64,000 nucleotides of DNA from Chryseobacterium sp. G0201 (GCF_003815655.1 NZ_CP033917.1:620001-684000), one strand, 5' to 3'. Shown: positions 1 through 9,038, counted from the first letter of the stretch. Numbers and translations are program-made. Notes: generated from the sequence alone by a model not told the origin.

Positions 1-66
1 ATTATTTCCATGACGCGAATCTTTTAATTTTTAAATCAATTAATTTTTCAATAATCAAAAGACTTC

Positions 67-74
67 TATCTTTG
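67..74 (+). promoter_or_regulatory. -7 box of the fmt promoter
   Basis: The sequence TATCTTTG matches the Bacteroidota -7 consensus TAnnTTTG. It ends only four bases before the fmt ATG, so the transcript would have almost no 5' untranslated region. No clear -33 TTG is visible at the usual distance. Confidence 0.5.
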
Positions 75-78
75 CAAA

Positions 79-1026
79 ATGAAATCATTGAAAGTAGTTT
101 TTTTAGGCACTCCAGAGTTTGCAAAAACTTCGCTGGAAGCTGTTCATCAATCTCACCATGAAGTTGTAGGCGTTGTAACGGTTGCCGATAAAGCAAGCGG
201 GCGCGGACAAAAAATTAATCAATCTCCTGTAAAAATCTTTGCAGTAGAAAATAATATTCCTGTTTTTCAGCCTGAAAAATTAAGAAATCCAGAGTTTTTG
301 GAAGAACTAAGAAAATTAGATGCTGATGTTTTCATCGTGGTAGCTTTCAGAATGATGCCAAGAGTTCTTTTTGAAATGCCTAAAATGGGTACATTCAATC
401 TTCACGCTTCTCTTCTTCCGGATTACAGAGGTGCTGCACCAATCAACTATGCTGTTATCAATGGGGAAGAAAAAACCGGTGCCACAACTTTCTTCATTAA
501 TGAAAAAATAGATGAAGGAAATATTTTACTTCAGGAAGAATTAAATATTCTCCCTGATGAAAATGCAGGAGCACTGCACGATAGATTAATGGAAATGGGC
601 TCAAAATTGGTGGTAAAAACCTTAAACGGTTTGGCAGAAAATTCTATTGAAGAAAAACCTCAGCCAAACGTTGAACACCCTAAAAACGCTTATAAAATCT
701 TTAAAGAAGACACAAGAATAGACTGGACAAAAACTTCAAAAGAAGTTCATCAGTTTATATTAGGAATGTCACCCTACCCTGCTGCTTTTACGACTTTAAA
801 AATAGGAGAAGAAGAAAAAGGATTGAAAATATTTGGCGGAAAATTTGAAATTGAGGACCATGGAAAAACTGCCGGAAGCTTAGATATTTCAAAAAATGAA
901 TTTAAGATCTACACCCAAGACGGAATATATTTTCCTTTAGAATTACAATTGGAAGGAAAGAAAAGAATGAATATCAAAGATTTTCTGAATGGTTTCAGAA
1001 ATTTCGAGGAAATAAAAATGGCTTGA
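79..1026 (+). CDS. fmt: methionyl-tRNA formyltransferase
   Basis: This cytoplasmic enzyme transfers a formyl group from 10-formyltetrahydrofolate to initiator Met-tRNA. The 315-residue length is normal for the family. The N-terminal formyltransferase domain carries the catalytic stretch FNLHASLLPDYRGAAP near residues 105-120, holding the Asn and His of the active site, and the downstream DEG around residue 150 supplies the catalytic Asp. The C-terminal third is the Fmt OB-fold-like tRNA-binding domain. It is transcribed alone, with a -7 box directly upstream and a terminator that overlaps its last codons. Confidence 0.97.
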   Translation: MKSLKVVFLGTPEFAKTSLEAVHQSHHEVVGVVTVADKASGRGQKINQSPVKIFAVENNIPVFQPEKLRNPEFLEELRKLDADVFIVVAFRMMPRVLFEMPKMGTFNLHASLLPDYRGAAPINYAVINGEEKTGATTFFINEKIDEGNILLQEELNILPDENAGALHDRLMEMGSKLVVKTLNGLAENSIEEKPQPNVEHPKNAYKIFKEDTRIDWTKTSKEVHQFILGMSPYPAAFTTLKIGEEEKGLKIFGGKFEIEDHGKTAGSLDISKNEFKIYTQDGIYFPLELQLEGKKRMNIKDFLNGFRNFEEIKMA

Positions 1027-1042
1027 TTTATCAAGCCATTTT
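1015..1042 (+). terminator. terminator overlapping the fmt stop codon
   Basis: A perfect 12-bp stem (AAAATGGCTTGA with TCAAGCCATTTT) closes a four-base loop. The left arm contains the last codons and stop of fmt. The converging gene on the other strand ends at 1050, so the stem may serve both directions. Confidence 0.7.
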
Positions 1043-1049
1043 CTTCGTT

Positions 1050-1601
1050 TTAAATTAATTTGTCTTGTTGTTTCTTCATTTGTATCGCTGTTAAGTCATT
1101 TCCAATCATATTTATAAAAATTAAAGCTATAATTCCACAAAGAATAATCCCCAAAATATAATGTAATAAATTATTAATAGTGTTGATTTCATTAAATACA
1201 ATAGACAAACTTACCATACCAATACCAAACGTAACCAAAATAAAGATGGCGAAAAATTTAATGAGAAAAATATTTATTTTGCTTATATCAATATATAAAT
1301 CTTCATTTTCATCTTCCTTATGAAATTTTTCAACTGAACGCAATTGCTTTTCAGTAAACCTTCCTCCTAATTTTATTTTCAACTTCTGAATCTTTTTTGC
1401 AAAATGAATATTTACATTTTTACCAACTAACAATTCTACGAGTCTTTCTTCAACTATATCTTTTATAATAGGTGACAGATCATTTTCGTTTGCAATCTTT
1501 AAAGCTTGTTCATTAAAATCTATTTCTCGCTTCTTTTTCCCAATAAACATATCTAACAGTTTACCTACAATTACCGTAATAATTTCAAAAAATTTTTCCA
1601 T
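1050..1601 (-). CDS. hypothetical protein with two C-terminal membrane segments
   Basis: I do not recognise the family. The ATG at 1601 gives a 183-residue product (MEKFFEII...). An upstream in-frame start would only add a low-complexity stretch that looks like untranslated leader. The N-terminal half is charged and rich in Lys and Glu (about residues 20-95). Two hydrophobic segments follow at about residues 105-135 and 145-170, so the protein probably sits in the inner membrane with a cytoplasmic N-terminal domain. The short hydrophobic N-terminus could be a membrane-associated helix. It is convergent with fmt and lies downstream of ribBA behind a terminator-like hairpin. Confidence 0.7.
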   Translation of the reverse strand: MEKFFEIITVIVGKLLDMFIGKKKREIDFNEQALKIANENDLSPIIKDIVEERLVELLVGKNVNIHFAKKIQKLKIKLGGRFTEKQLRSVEKFHKEDENEDLYIDISKINIFLIKFFAIFILVTFGIGMVSLSIVFNEINTINNLLHYILGIILCGIIALIFINMIGNDLTAIQMKKQQDKLI

Positions 1602-1696
1602 AATAATTATTTTTAATTTATTTCTTATGAAATTAAAAATAATAAAACAAATAAAATCTGATAAACAACTGAAAATAAAACATTTAATCAAAAAAA

Positions 1697-1717
1697 AGAC
1701 CTGAAAAATTCAAGCCT
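1697..1717 (-). terminator. terminator downstream of ribBA
   Basis: A nine-pair stem, including G-U pairs when read as minus-strand RNA, has a three-base loop. It is flanked by A runs on one side and T runs on the other, so it could also act in the plus direction. It lies between ribBA and the next minus-strand gene. Confidence 0.5.
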
Positions 1718-1797
1718 TTTTTAAATATTTATAAATAGATTATTGCATTTTAAGTAATTTAATTAAAAATTATTTGATAAATCAATTATCCAAATTT

Positions 1798-2919
1798 TTA
1801 TAGTTGAACCAACTCCGTCACCTCAACATCATATCCTCCAACCTGAGGTTTAATATTAGGATTTTGAGTGATTACTTTAAATTTATTGATTCCTAAATTC
1901 TTTAATATCTGCGTTCCAATACCGTAATCTCTGAAATTATACGCCAAAGTTGGGCGTTGTTCCTGACCGTCCTGATAATCTAAGAATTGTTGTAGTTTTT
2001 TCAGTGTATTTTCTGAATTTGAAACGTTATTGATGAAAATAATTGCTCCTTTTCCTGCTTCATTTACCATGTTTGTCACTTTCTCCAATAAAGGTTTTTC
2101 ACCATTATTTAATCTTGTCAACACATCAAAATAAGAATCAGAAGACTGAACTCTTACCAAAACAGGCTCATCAACCGTCCAAGTTCCTTTTGTTAATGCA
2201 AAGTGGATCTGTTCGTTTGAAGTTTCTCTGAAAGCATAAAAATCAAACTCACCATAAGCAGTTTTTACTTTTCTTTCTTCCAATCTGTCGATAAGGTTTC
2301 CTTTTTTAAGCTGATAATGAATCAAATCTTCGATAGAAACGATCTTCATATCATGTTTCTGAGCAAAAACCTGAAGATCCGGCAAACGAGACATTGATCC
2401 GTCTTCATTCATGATCTCACAGATCACTCCACCTTCTTTTAAGCCTGCTAATTGAGTTAAGTCAATCGCAGCTTCCGTATGTCCGGCTCTTTTCAAAACA
2501 CCTCCTTTCTTAGCACGAAGCGGGAAAATGTGTCCCGGTCTCATAAAATCTGTCGGTTTTGAATTTTCATCCATCAACGCTAAGATCGTTTTTGCTCTAT
2601 CACCAGCAGAAATACCGGTAGAAGTTCCGTTTCCTAAAAGGTCAACAGAAACAGTAAACGCCGTTTCTTTAGGATCGCTGCTACGGCTTACCATGATATC
2701 TAAACCAAGCTCGTCACATCTTTTTTCAGGAAGCGGCATACAAATAAGCCCCCTTCCGTGAACAGCCATAAAATTGATTAATTCTGGTGTTGTAAGTTCT
2801 GCAGCACAAAGAAAATCACCTTCATTTTCTCTGTCTTCATCATCTACTACTATGATTATTTTACCATTTTTAAGGTCTTCAATAGCCTCCGGAATAGTAT
2901 TTAATTTAATATCAGACAT
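1798..2919 (-). CDS. ribB: 3,4-dihydroxy-2-butanone 4-phosphate synthase with degenerate GTP cyclohydrolase II domain
   Basis: The N-terminal domain (about residues 1-200) makes the four-carbon riboflavin precursor from ribulose 5-phosphate. It shows the DDEDRENEGD metal and substrate motif, GRGLICMP, TGISAGDRA, RPGHIFPLRA and GHTEAAIDL. The C-terminal 170 residues align in position with GTP cyclohydrolase II and keep the late RDYGIGTQIL..LGI...K..TQNP segment. The zinc-binding region that normally reads HSECLTGD...CDCG is replaced here by a stretch with no cysteine (LVRVQSSDSYFDV). The first step of riboflavin synthesis therefore probably needs another ribA gene. Databases usually call such proteins ribBA. 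The ATG at 2919 is chosen because an upstream in-frame start would fall inside the promoter. Confidence 0.93.
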   Translation of the reverse strand: MSDIKLNTIPEAIEDLKNGKIIIVVDDEDRENEGDFLCAAELTTPELINFMAVHGRGLICMPLPEKRCDELGLDIMVSRSSDPKETAFTVSVDLLGNGTSTGISAGDRAKTILALMDENSKPTDFMRPGHIFPLRAKKGGVLKRAGHTEAAIDLTQLAGLKEGGVICEIMNEDGSMSRLPDLQVFAQKHDMKIVSIEDLIHYQLKKGNLIDRLEERKVKTAYGEFDFYAFRETSNEQIHFALTKGTWTVDEPVLVRVQSSDSYFDVLTRLNNGEKPLLEKVTNMVNEAGKGAIIFINNVSNSENTLKKLQQFLDYQDGQEQRPTLAYNFRDYGIGTQILKNLGINKFKVITQNPNIKPQVGGYDVEVTELVQL

Positions 2920-2937
2920 TTTTACTTTAGATTTTTG

Positions 2938-2945
2938 CAAAGATA
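2938..2945 (-). promoter_or_regulatory. -7 box of the ribB promoter
   Basis: On the minus strand this reads TATCTTTG, matching TAnnTTTG. It lies 18 bases upstream of the chosen ATG at 2919. Confidence 0.5.
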
Positions 2946-2986
2946 CTCATAAAAATAAGCATCTCCCAATTAATATAAATGGTTTG

Positions 2987-3991
2987 TTACGCTTTGAATA
3001 AAGAGTCTTTGGCTTTTCTGATGATGTCGTAAGAAGCTAATCTTTTCTGATGATCGTAAATGTGAGAATTGATCATTAATTCATCAACATTAAACTTTTC
3101 CTGGAAGCTTTTTAACTTCTCTGCAATTTCAGATTGATCTCCGATAAAAGTATATCTCAGCTTCTGTAAAACCATCGATTTTTCCATTGGTGACCAAATA
3201 TCATCCATATCATCAACAGGCGGAGAAAAAGGTTTTCTGTCGTTTCTTACAATATTGATAAATGCCTGAAATAAAGTCGTAGAAAGTTTGTGAGCTTCTT
3301 CTGTAGTTTCCGCGGCAACTCCATTGACACAAGCTAAAATATAAGGTTTATCCAATTGTTTTGAAGGCTCAAAATGTTCTCTGTAAATATTGAAAGCCAT
3401 TTCCATTTGTTCAGGTGCAAAATGTCCTGCGAAAGCATATGGAAGTCCCAATTCTGCGGCCAACCAAGCACTGTCTGTACTCGAACCCAAAATATACAGC
3501 GGAATATCCAATCCTTCTCCCGGAATGGCGCGAACCAGCGCATTAGAGTTTTCTTTAGAGAAATATTTTTGCAATTCTAAAATTTGTCTTGGAAACTGTT
3601 CGTTAATAATTGCGGGATTTCTACCCAAAGCCTGAGCCGTTAAACCATCCGTTCCCGGAGCTCTTCCTAATCCAAGATCAATTCTTCCCGGAAAAAGAGA
3701 TTCCAATGTTCCGAATTGCTCGGCAATGACTAATGAACTGTGATTCGGAAGCATAATTCCTCCCGATCCTACTCTTATTTTTTTTGTTCCGTTGGCGATA
3801 AAACCAATCAGAACCGAAGTTGCAGAACTGGCAATGCTTTCCATATTGTGATGTTCGGCAAGCCAGAATCTGTTATAATTAAGATTTTCAGTAAAGTTTG
3901 CTAAAGATAAACTGTCCTGAAAACTATCATGAATGCTTTTCCCCTGCTTTACCGGCGCAAGATCTAAAACAGATATTTCAAAGTTTTTCAT
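2987..3991 (-). CDS. LLM-class flavin-dependent oxidoreductase
   Basis: This is a luciferase-like monooxygenase of the single-subunit, alkanal monooxygenase-like group (YhbW type), which uses reduced FMN in a TIM-barrel fold. The 334-residue length fits. Visible family features are the start ISVLDLAPVKQG, the RFWLAEHHN segment near residue 42, RVGSGGIMLPNHSSL, and RIDLGLGRAPGTD around residue 105. The substrate cannot be told from sequence. It is transcribed alone between ribB and the frameshifted DUF2971 gene. Confidence 0.9.
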   Translation of the reverse strand: MKNFEISVLDLAPVKQGKSIHDSFQDSLSLANFTENLNYNRFWLAEHHNMESIASSATSVLIGFIANGTKKIRVGSGGIMLPNHSSLVIAEQFGTLESLFPGRIDLGLGRAPGTDGLTAQALGRNPAIINEQFPRQILELQKYFSKENSNALVRAIPGEGLDIPLYILGSSTDSAWLAAELGLPYAFAGHFAPEQMEMAFNIYREHFEPSKQLDKPYILACVNGVAAETTEEAHKLSTTLFQAFINIVRNDRKPFSPPVDDMDDIWSPMEKSMVLQKLRYTFIGDQSEIAEKLKSFQEKFNVDELMINSHIYDHQKRLASYDIIRKAKDSLFKA

Positions 3992-4214
3992 ATACGTGAT
4001 ATTTACTTTTTTTAAAGATTATATGGAATCTCCTTTGTCGATTTCATACTTTAAGTTTTTAGTCTAAAAAACCAAACAAATTTAAGACATCTAAACTGCA
4101 TTAGTTACTTTTTGTAATTGATAAGTCTGATGGTGTAGTTCAGGAAAAAACTATTGAAATTAAGTTTTAAATTAAATGATTTTAATTATACAATTTAAAT
4201 CTTCTATGATTTTG

Positions 4215-4222
4215 TATTTTTG
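4215..4222 (+). promoter_or_regulatory. -7 box upstream of the DUF2971 pseudogene
   Basis: TATTTTTG matches TAnnTTTG and lies 25 bases before the ATG at 4248. No convincing -33 element is seen. Confidence 0.4.
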
Positions 4223-4247
4223 AAATTATAATTAAAAAAAAACTAAA

Positions 4248-5031
4248 ATGCCGATTGAAATACCAACACAAAGTACAGCACCTGTATATTTTCCAAACGA
4301 GAATTACAAAATAGTAAGATATCTTGATTTAGTAAAATTTATATCATTAATTCAGACTAAAAAAATTATACTTTTCACGATTAGATAAATTTGAAGATCG
4401 TTATGAAGGAACAGTTCCTGAATTAAGTTTGCAAGATTACAAAGAATGGTATACATATTTTACTCAAAATAAATTATTAGATATTATTAACACCAGTGTT
4501 GAAGAACACGTGGAACAAGCATTAGTCGATCAAAAAGAAACCCAAGAAAAATATAAAAAATTAGTATGTATTTCTTGTTGGAATAAATATGATTCAGAAT
4601 CTTATGCCCTTTGGAAAATTTACTCTGATTTATCTAAAGGAGTTATGATAACAACTAATATTGAAAGAATAGAAGCCGCTTTTGCAAATACAGAAGAGCA
4701 AATTCAAGTAAGTGAGGTAAAATATCTTGATTATAAAAAAGATAAAATAAAAATGGGTAACATGAATTATCCCATAATTCATAAAAATATACATTATGAT
4801 TATGAAAAAGAAGTAAGATTGATACATAAAGTTTCTTTTAAATCAGGTTTAAACTATGATTGGTCACAAGAAGAAAATCAATATGGAAAATATATAAATG
4901 TAGATATTGATATTTTAATTGAAGAAATTATAGTCAGTCCCAAAGCCCCACAATGGTTTTTTGATGTAATTTCAGATTTACTTCAAACATATAACATAGA
5001 AAAAGGAATCAAGTATTCTGACTTAAAATAA
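4248..5031 (+). pseudogene. DUF2971 family protein, frameshifted
   Basis: The ATG at 4248 opens a frame that reads MPIEIPTQS... and then YLDLVKFISLIQTKK before running into a TAA at 4386-4388. The next frame continues without a gap as LYFSRLDKFEDRYEGTVPEL, the typical DUF2971 N-terminal signature, and stays open to 5031. The switch falls in a run of seven A at 4359-4365, and removing one A restores a single protein of about 260 residues. The C-terminal part keeps family features (CISCWNKYDSESYALWKIY, YEKEVRLI). The function of DUF2971 is not established. A real mutation, a homopolymer sequencing error or slippage during expression are all possible. Confidence 0.85.
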
Positions 5032-5047
5032 GAAATAATTTCAAACC

Positions 5048-5497
5048 ATGAAATCAAAAATAATGTACATTGAAAACAAATCCTCTGGTCATCACGGATC
5101 GGCATGGATTGGTTTTGTAGAATTTTCAAAATCCGGTCAAACGGTTTATTTTAACAACAAAGCGTTGAAAAAACTTAAAAATACAGGAATTTTGGGAAAT
5201 CATTTCGACATAGAAACCGGAGAAGAATATTGGGTTTCAGGTGTGAAAAAGAATGGACAAAATCGCCATCAGTTTGGTAGCGGAAAAATTATGATTGATA
5301 GAAATTCGATTGATGAGTATTTAAAACTTGTTGATTTTAATAGCATTGATGAAAAATATTTCACAATAATTGAGTTTATCAAAACTGATAAAAGTCGTTT
5401 TAATGAACTGGAAAATATTGAAATTGAATATAGAGATAATAGCCGTAGCGCGAGTTTTTTGGACAATAATCACAGAAAATTAATCTTAAATATTTAA
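5048..5497 (+). CDS. hypothetical protein
   Basis: I do not recognise this 149-residue soluble protein. It begins 16 bases after the DUF2971 frame ends, in the same direction, so the two are probably co-transcribed. The N-terminal half is rich in aromatic and glycine residues (GHHGSAWIGFVEFSKSG, then YWVSGVKKNGQNRHQFGSGK), which suggests a beta-rich fold. The second half is acidic and helical. There is no signal peptide, membrane segment or known catalytic motif. A terminator follows directly. Confidence 0.75.
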   Translation: MKSKIMYIENKSSGHHGSAWIGFVEFSKSGQTVYFNNKALKKLKNTGILGNHFDIETGEEYWVSGVKKNGQNRHQFGSGKIMIDRNSIDEYLKLVDFNSIDEKYFTIIEFIKTDKSRFNELENIEIEYRDNSRSASFLDNNHRKLILNI

Positions 5498-5501
5498 ATA
5501 A

Positions 5502-5544
5502 AAAAGGTTTAATAATGAATTTGAAGTCATTTATTAAACCTTTT
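5502..5544. terminator. bidirectional terminator between convergent genes
   Basis: A 14-bp perfect inverted repeat (AAAAGGTTTAATAA with TTATTAAACCTTTT) sits between the end of the 5048 gene and the end of the helicase gene on the other strand. A and T tails on either side fit termination in both directions. Confidence 0.7.
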
Positions 5545-5553
5545 AAAATACTA

Positions 5554-7680
5554 TTATTTATTTTTCTCTTTCTTAAAATTATAATGATTAATCAAAATTC
5601 TGATTTCATTAAATTCAAAATTACTTGGTAAAGCATTTTTCCATTCCGTCAATGTTTCGTGAGGAGTTTTGTAGAACATATCTTCAAAAGCTTTGATCTT
5701 ATCCGAAGTGATGACTCTTGAAATATCCAACAATCCCTGCTCGGCAAATTTTGCTAAATGTCCGATCACGGTTTCTTTTACCAAACCTCTTTCAAACGCG
5801 ACTTCTGCAATGGTTTTCCCTTGTTCAAAAAGCTGAAAAGTAAGAACCTGCGAAGGAACTTTTGCAATTTTCATGCTGACTTCCTTGTCATTTTTTTCAT
5901 CTAAAAGTTTCGTTTCTAATAGATGAGCTTCTTTTAAGCTATTCAGATATTCTTCAACATCTTCCAGCCAGTTTCTAAATTCCTCGTTGTATTGTTTTAG
6001 GCCTTTTGCGCCTTTTATTTCAGCATAAAATTCTTTTAACGGACTGAAAACTTTATCTCTGATCTCCGTAAAAAAGAAATTAACCGCACCCTTTGTTTTA
6101 GCCTCAATTTCAGACCATTCTTCTTTCTGATCGATGAAATTATTTACTTTTTGAGAAATCACTTTTTCCAGCTTTTCGAAAATTTTCCCAAGCTGAGTTA
6201 CCTCATGCTTTAACTGGATATATAATTGATTGGTTTTTACCGTATCAATACTTTTTGTTGTTATTGAAAGCCTATTCCATTCTTCAACTTCATTTAAAAT
6301 CCACCTTGAATCTACGGTACGAAGTACTTTTTTAATGCTGTAATCGTATTTTTCCTGATTTAAAATAGCCTCAACATTATCATTTGCAAAAGTAGATCCC
6401 TGAAACTGCAGAATTCTGTTATCTTTAAAAATAACTTCAGGCGTAATTTTAGATTTCAACACAATTCCTTCTAACGTTCGGCAACGCGACAAGGCAACAT
6501 AGACCTGACCTGCCGTAAAACTTTTTCCGGCATCGATAATCACTTTATCAAATGTCAATCCCTGACTTTTATGGATCGTAACCGCCCAAGCCAATTTTAT
6601 AGGAAACTGCTCGAAGCTTCCTAAAACTTCTTCTTTAATATTTTTATCAGTGTCCAGAAAATATTTTTTCTGTTCCCAAACTTCTCTTTTTACGGTAATT
6701 TCTCTTTCGCTTCCGTCGAGAACTACTTTAATTTCATTTTCATCTAAAGCGGAAATTTCACCTAACTTTCCGTTAAAATATCTTTTTTCTCCGGAAATAT
6801 CATTTCGGATAAACATGACCTGAGCGCCAATTTTCAGTTCTAAAAACTGCTCGTTGGGAAATTGATTTTCTTTAAATTCTCCGAAAAGTTTGGCTTCAAA
6901 AGTAGTCGGATCAACTTTTATTTCCTTTAATTTTTCCTGATTGATCTCATCTGCCATTTTATTGTGAGAACACAAGTAAACGTAAGATTCAGTTCCTGTT
7001 TCAAACGTAGGATCATATCTTTCATTAAGATGTTCGAAATCTATGCTTCCTACATCTCCATCTCGGATTGCATTCAAAATATCTAAGAAACTTTCATCAG
7101 ACTGTCGGTAAACTTTTGTTAATTCGATCGTCAGTAAAGGCACTTCTTTGATCGCATGACTGTCGAAAAAGAAAGGTGAATTATAAAACATTTTTAAAAT
7201 ATGCTCATCTCTCACCACCGGCGGAAGCTGATACAAATCTCCGATGAACAGCATTTGAACACCTCCAAATCTTTGGCTATTTCTTCTGATGAATCGTAAA
7301 GAAAAATCCATCATATCCAAAACATCCGCTCTCAACATTGAAACCTCATCAATAATAAGCACCTCAACTTCGCGTAAAAGTTTAAGTTTATCTTTTCTGT
7401 ATTTAAAATGAGGCATCAGATCGGCAATATTATTCGCCAAACTGGTATCGATACGGTCAGTTGTCGGTAAAAAGGTTCTTAAAGGCAACCCAAACATCGA
7501 GTGAATGGTAACACCTCCCGCATTGATCGCAGCAATTCCCGTAGGAGCCACTACAATATGCTTCTTTTTTGTACGTTTTACAAAATCGTTCAGGAAAGTT
7601 GTTTTTCCTGTACCTGCTTTACCTGTTAAGAAAACACTTCTGTTGGTATATTCTATTAAGTCAAAAAAATGATTGTTCAT
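5554..7680 (-). CDS. PIF1-like AAA helicase with C-terminal helix-turn-helix
   Basis: This is a 708-residue superfamily 1 helicase. It has Walker A GKAGTGKTTFLNDF near residue 20, IDEVSMLRAD (Walker B) near 110, the GDLYQLPPV motif near 150, and the late AWAVTIHKSQGLTFDKVIID and YVALSRCRTLEGI motifs near residues 370-405. These are typical of PIF1/RecD-like helicases acting on DNA. The final 90 residues contain a helix-turn-helix (KTIAEVAFERGLVKETVIGHL) of the kind often fused to bacterial PIF1-like proteins. The ATG at 7680 is used because the longer frame starts at a TTG that overlaps the promoter. Confidence 0.9.
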   Translation of the reverse strand: MNNHFFDLIEYTNRSVFLTGKAGTGKTTFLNDFVKRTKKKHIVVAPTGIAAINAGGVTIHSMFGLPLRTFLPTTDRIDTSLANNIADLMPHFKYRKDKLKLLREVEVLIIDEVSMLRADVLDMMDFSLRFIRRNSQRFGGVQMLFIGDLYQLPPVVRDEHILKMFYNSPFFFDSHAIKEVPLLTIELTKVYRQSDESFLDILNAIRDGDVGSIDFEHLNERYDPTFETGTESYVYLCSHNKMADEINQEKLKEIKVDPTTFEAKLFGEFKENQFPNEQFLELKIGAQVMFIRNDISGEKRYFNGKLGEISALDENEIKVVLDGSEREITVKREVWEQKKYFLDTDKNIKEEVLGSFEQFPIKLAWAVTIHKSQGLTFDKVIIDAGKSFTAGQVYVALSRCRTLEGIVLKSKITPEVIFKDNRILQFQGSTFANDNVEAILNQEKYDYSIKKVLRTVDSRWILNEVEEWNRLSITTKSIDTVKTNQLYIQLKHEVTQLGKIFEKLEKVISQKVNNFIDQKEEWSEIEAKTKGAVNFFFTEIRDKVFSPLKEFYAEIKGAKGLKQYNEEFRNWLEDVEEYLNSLKEAHLLETKLLDEKNDKEVSMKIAKVPSQVLTFQLFEQGKTIAEVAFERGLVKETVIGHLAKFAEQGLLDISRVITSDKIKAFEDMFYKTPHETLTEWKNALPSNFEFNEIRILINHYNFKKEKNK

Positions 7681-7686
7681 CGCCGG

Positions 7687-7694
7687 CAAAATTA
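7687..7694 (-). promoter_or_regulatory. -7 box of the helicase promoter
   Basis: On the minus strand this reads TAATTTTG, matching TAnnTTTG. It ends six bases before the chosen ATG at 7680. Confidence 0.4.
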
Positions 7695-7764
7695 CGGAAA
7701 ATGAATTTGAATTTTTTATGTTGGCACAACTTTTGAGAATTAGAGAAAAGAAAAAATTTATTTT

Positions 7765-8220
7765 ATGAAAAAATTATTCATTCAGGTTCCTATTTTGGTG
7801 CTATTTTCATTTTTTGTTTTAAATTCATGTAAAGCAAAAGTTGACCCTAATACTAATCTACCTAAGGATATTTCGGAAAGGCCTGCCGACGAAAACAGTC
7901 AGAAATACGATCAGGCACAATTAGATAAACTTAGAGCTGAAATTGATGCCGAGATTTCCAAAGAAAAATGTACCGATGCAACTACAAATGAATGGAAACC
8001 CGCTCCAATTGGATCTAAAGCTTGTGGTGGACCAAAATCTTACATCGCTTATCCTGCAAAATTAGAAGCTCAAATTCTTCCTAAGATTGAGGCTTATAAC
8101 ACAAAAGAAGCTGAATTCAACAAAAAATATAACATTACATCAGACTGTTCATTCGTAGGAGAACCAGCAGCAATAAGATGTATTAATGGAAAAGCAGAGG
8201 TTGTTTACCCTGTAGAATAA
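7765..8220 (+). CDS. putative lipoprotein
   Basis: This 151-residue protein starts with a lipoprotein signal peptide: MKK, a hydrophobic run, and a lipobox ending LNSC at residue 22, followed by a charged region. It is therefore probably anchored in the inner or outer membrane facing the periplasm. The mature part has four further cysteines (KEKC, KACGGPK, SDC, RCINGK), which could form disulfides. The spacing CGGPKSYIAYP is striking, but I cannot assign a family. It is transcribed alone and followed by a strong hairpin. Confidence 0.8.
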   Translation: MKKLFIQVPILVLFSFFVLNSCKAKVDPNTNLPKDISERPADENSQKYDQAQLDKLRAEIDAEISKEKCTDATTNEWKPAPIGSKACGGPKSYIAYPAKLEAQILPKIEAYNTKEAEFNKKYNITSDCSFVGEPAAIRCINGKAEVVYPVE

Positions 8221-8271
8221 AATAAACACACGAACTCGATCAGGAGTTTTCTCACTAAGGATTTAAAAAAA

Positions 8272-8295
8272 AGCATTGTCAAAATTGACAATGCT
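8272..8295 (+). terminator. terminator of the lipoprotein gene
   Basis: An 11-bp perfect stem (AGCATTGTCAA with TTGACAATGCT) has a two-base loop and is followed by a run of T. Confidence 0.75.
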
Positions 8296-8322
8296 TTTTT
8301 TGTGAATTATTAAAATGTAAAT

Positions 8323-8402
8323 AGTCAATTTTGCTTCGCAAATGAATTTAATTATCCTAAAAAAGGCAACGAAGTTAATTGACTTGCGAAGCAAAATTGA
8401 CT
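8323..8402. repeat. inverted repeat in the intergenic gap
   Basis: A 19-bp perfect inverted repeat has arms 8323-8341 (AGTCAATTTTGCTTCGCAA) and 8384-8402. It encloses about 42 bases with a related GTTAATTGAC-like segment. It lies next to the terminator and just beyond the end of the carbonic anhydrase-like gene. Confidence 0.75.
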
Positions 8403-8415
8403 GTTCACATCCAAA

Positions 8416-8952
8416 CTATCCTTGAACTTCTTTCACATTATCTTTATACCATGAAGAATATTTCACATAATTATCAGCAATTCTATTCACTTCACCTTCT
8501 AACAATTGAGGAGAAATATCTTTAATTTTTCTTGCCGGAACACCGCCCCAAACTTCACCGGACTTAATGTGAGTTCCCTGTGTAACTACAGAACCCGCAC
8601 CAACAATCGAATTTTCTTCCACCAAGCAGTCATCCATAACGATAGAACCCATCCCGATCAACACATTATCCTGAATTTTACATCCGTGTACAATTGCATT
8701 GTGCCCTATAGAAACGTTATTTCCTATAATTAAAGGAAATTTTTGATACGTACAGTGCAGCATTGCATTATCCTGCACATTTACTTTATCTCCCATTTTG
8801 ATGTAATTCACATCACCTCTTATCACCGCATTATACCAGATACTGCAATCTTTTCCCATCACAACATCACCAATAATTGTTGCTGTTTCTGCCAAAAAAG
8901 TATTTTCTCCTATTTGTGGTGCTTTTCCTAAAAGTTCTTTTATCAGTGCCAT
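8416..8952 (-). CDS. gamma carbonic anhydrase family protein
   Basis: This is a 178-residue left-handed beta-helix protein with hexapeptide repeats (IIGDVVMGKDCSIWYNAVIRGD and onward to about residue 150). The three histidines expected to bind the metal are present as AMLHCTY and IGHNAIVHGC, with the typical spacing of the YrdA/PaaY group. Members are either zinc or iron carbonic anhydrases or related thioesterases and acyltransferases, so the exact activity is open. The C-terminal helix (VNRIADNYVKYSSWYKDN) is standard. The protein is cytoplasmic. Confidence 0.9.
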   Translation of the reverse strand: MALIKELLGKAPQIGENTFLAETATIIGDVVMGKDCSIWYNAVIRGDVNYIKMGDKVNVQDNAMLHCTYQKFPLIIGNNVSIGHNAIVHGCKIQDNVLIGMGSIVMDDCLVEENSIVGAGSVVTQGTHIKSGEVWGGVPARKIKDISPQLLEGEVNRIADNYVKYSSWYKDNVKEVQG

Positions 8953-9038
8953 ATTTTTATTTTGAAAATTTGAAAAATGAGCCGATTTAGCAATTAAATT
9001 TTTACTTCACGATTTTTAAATGATGTCGATAGCAAAAA

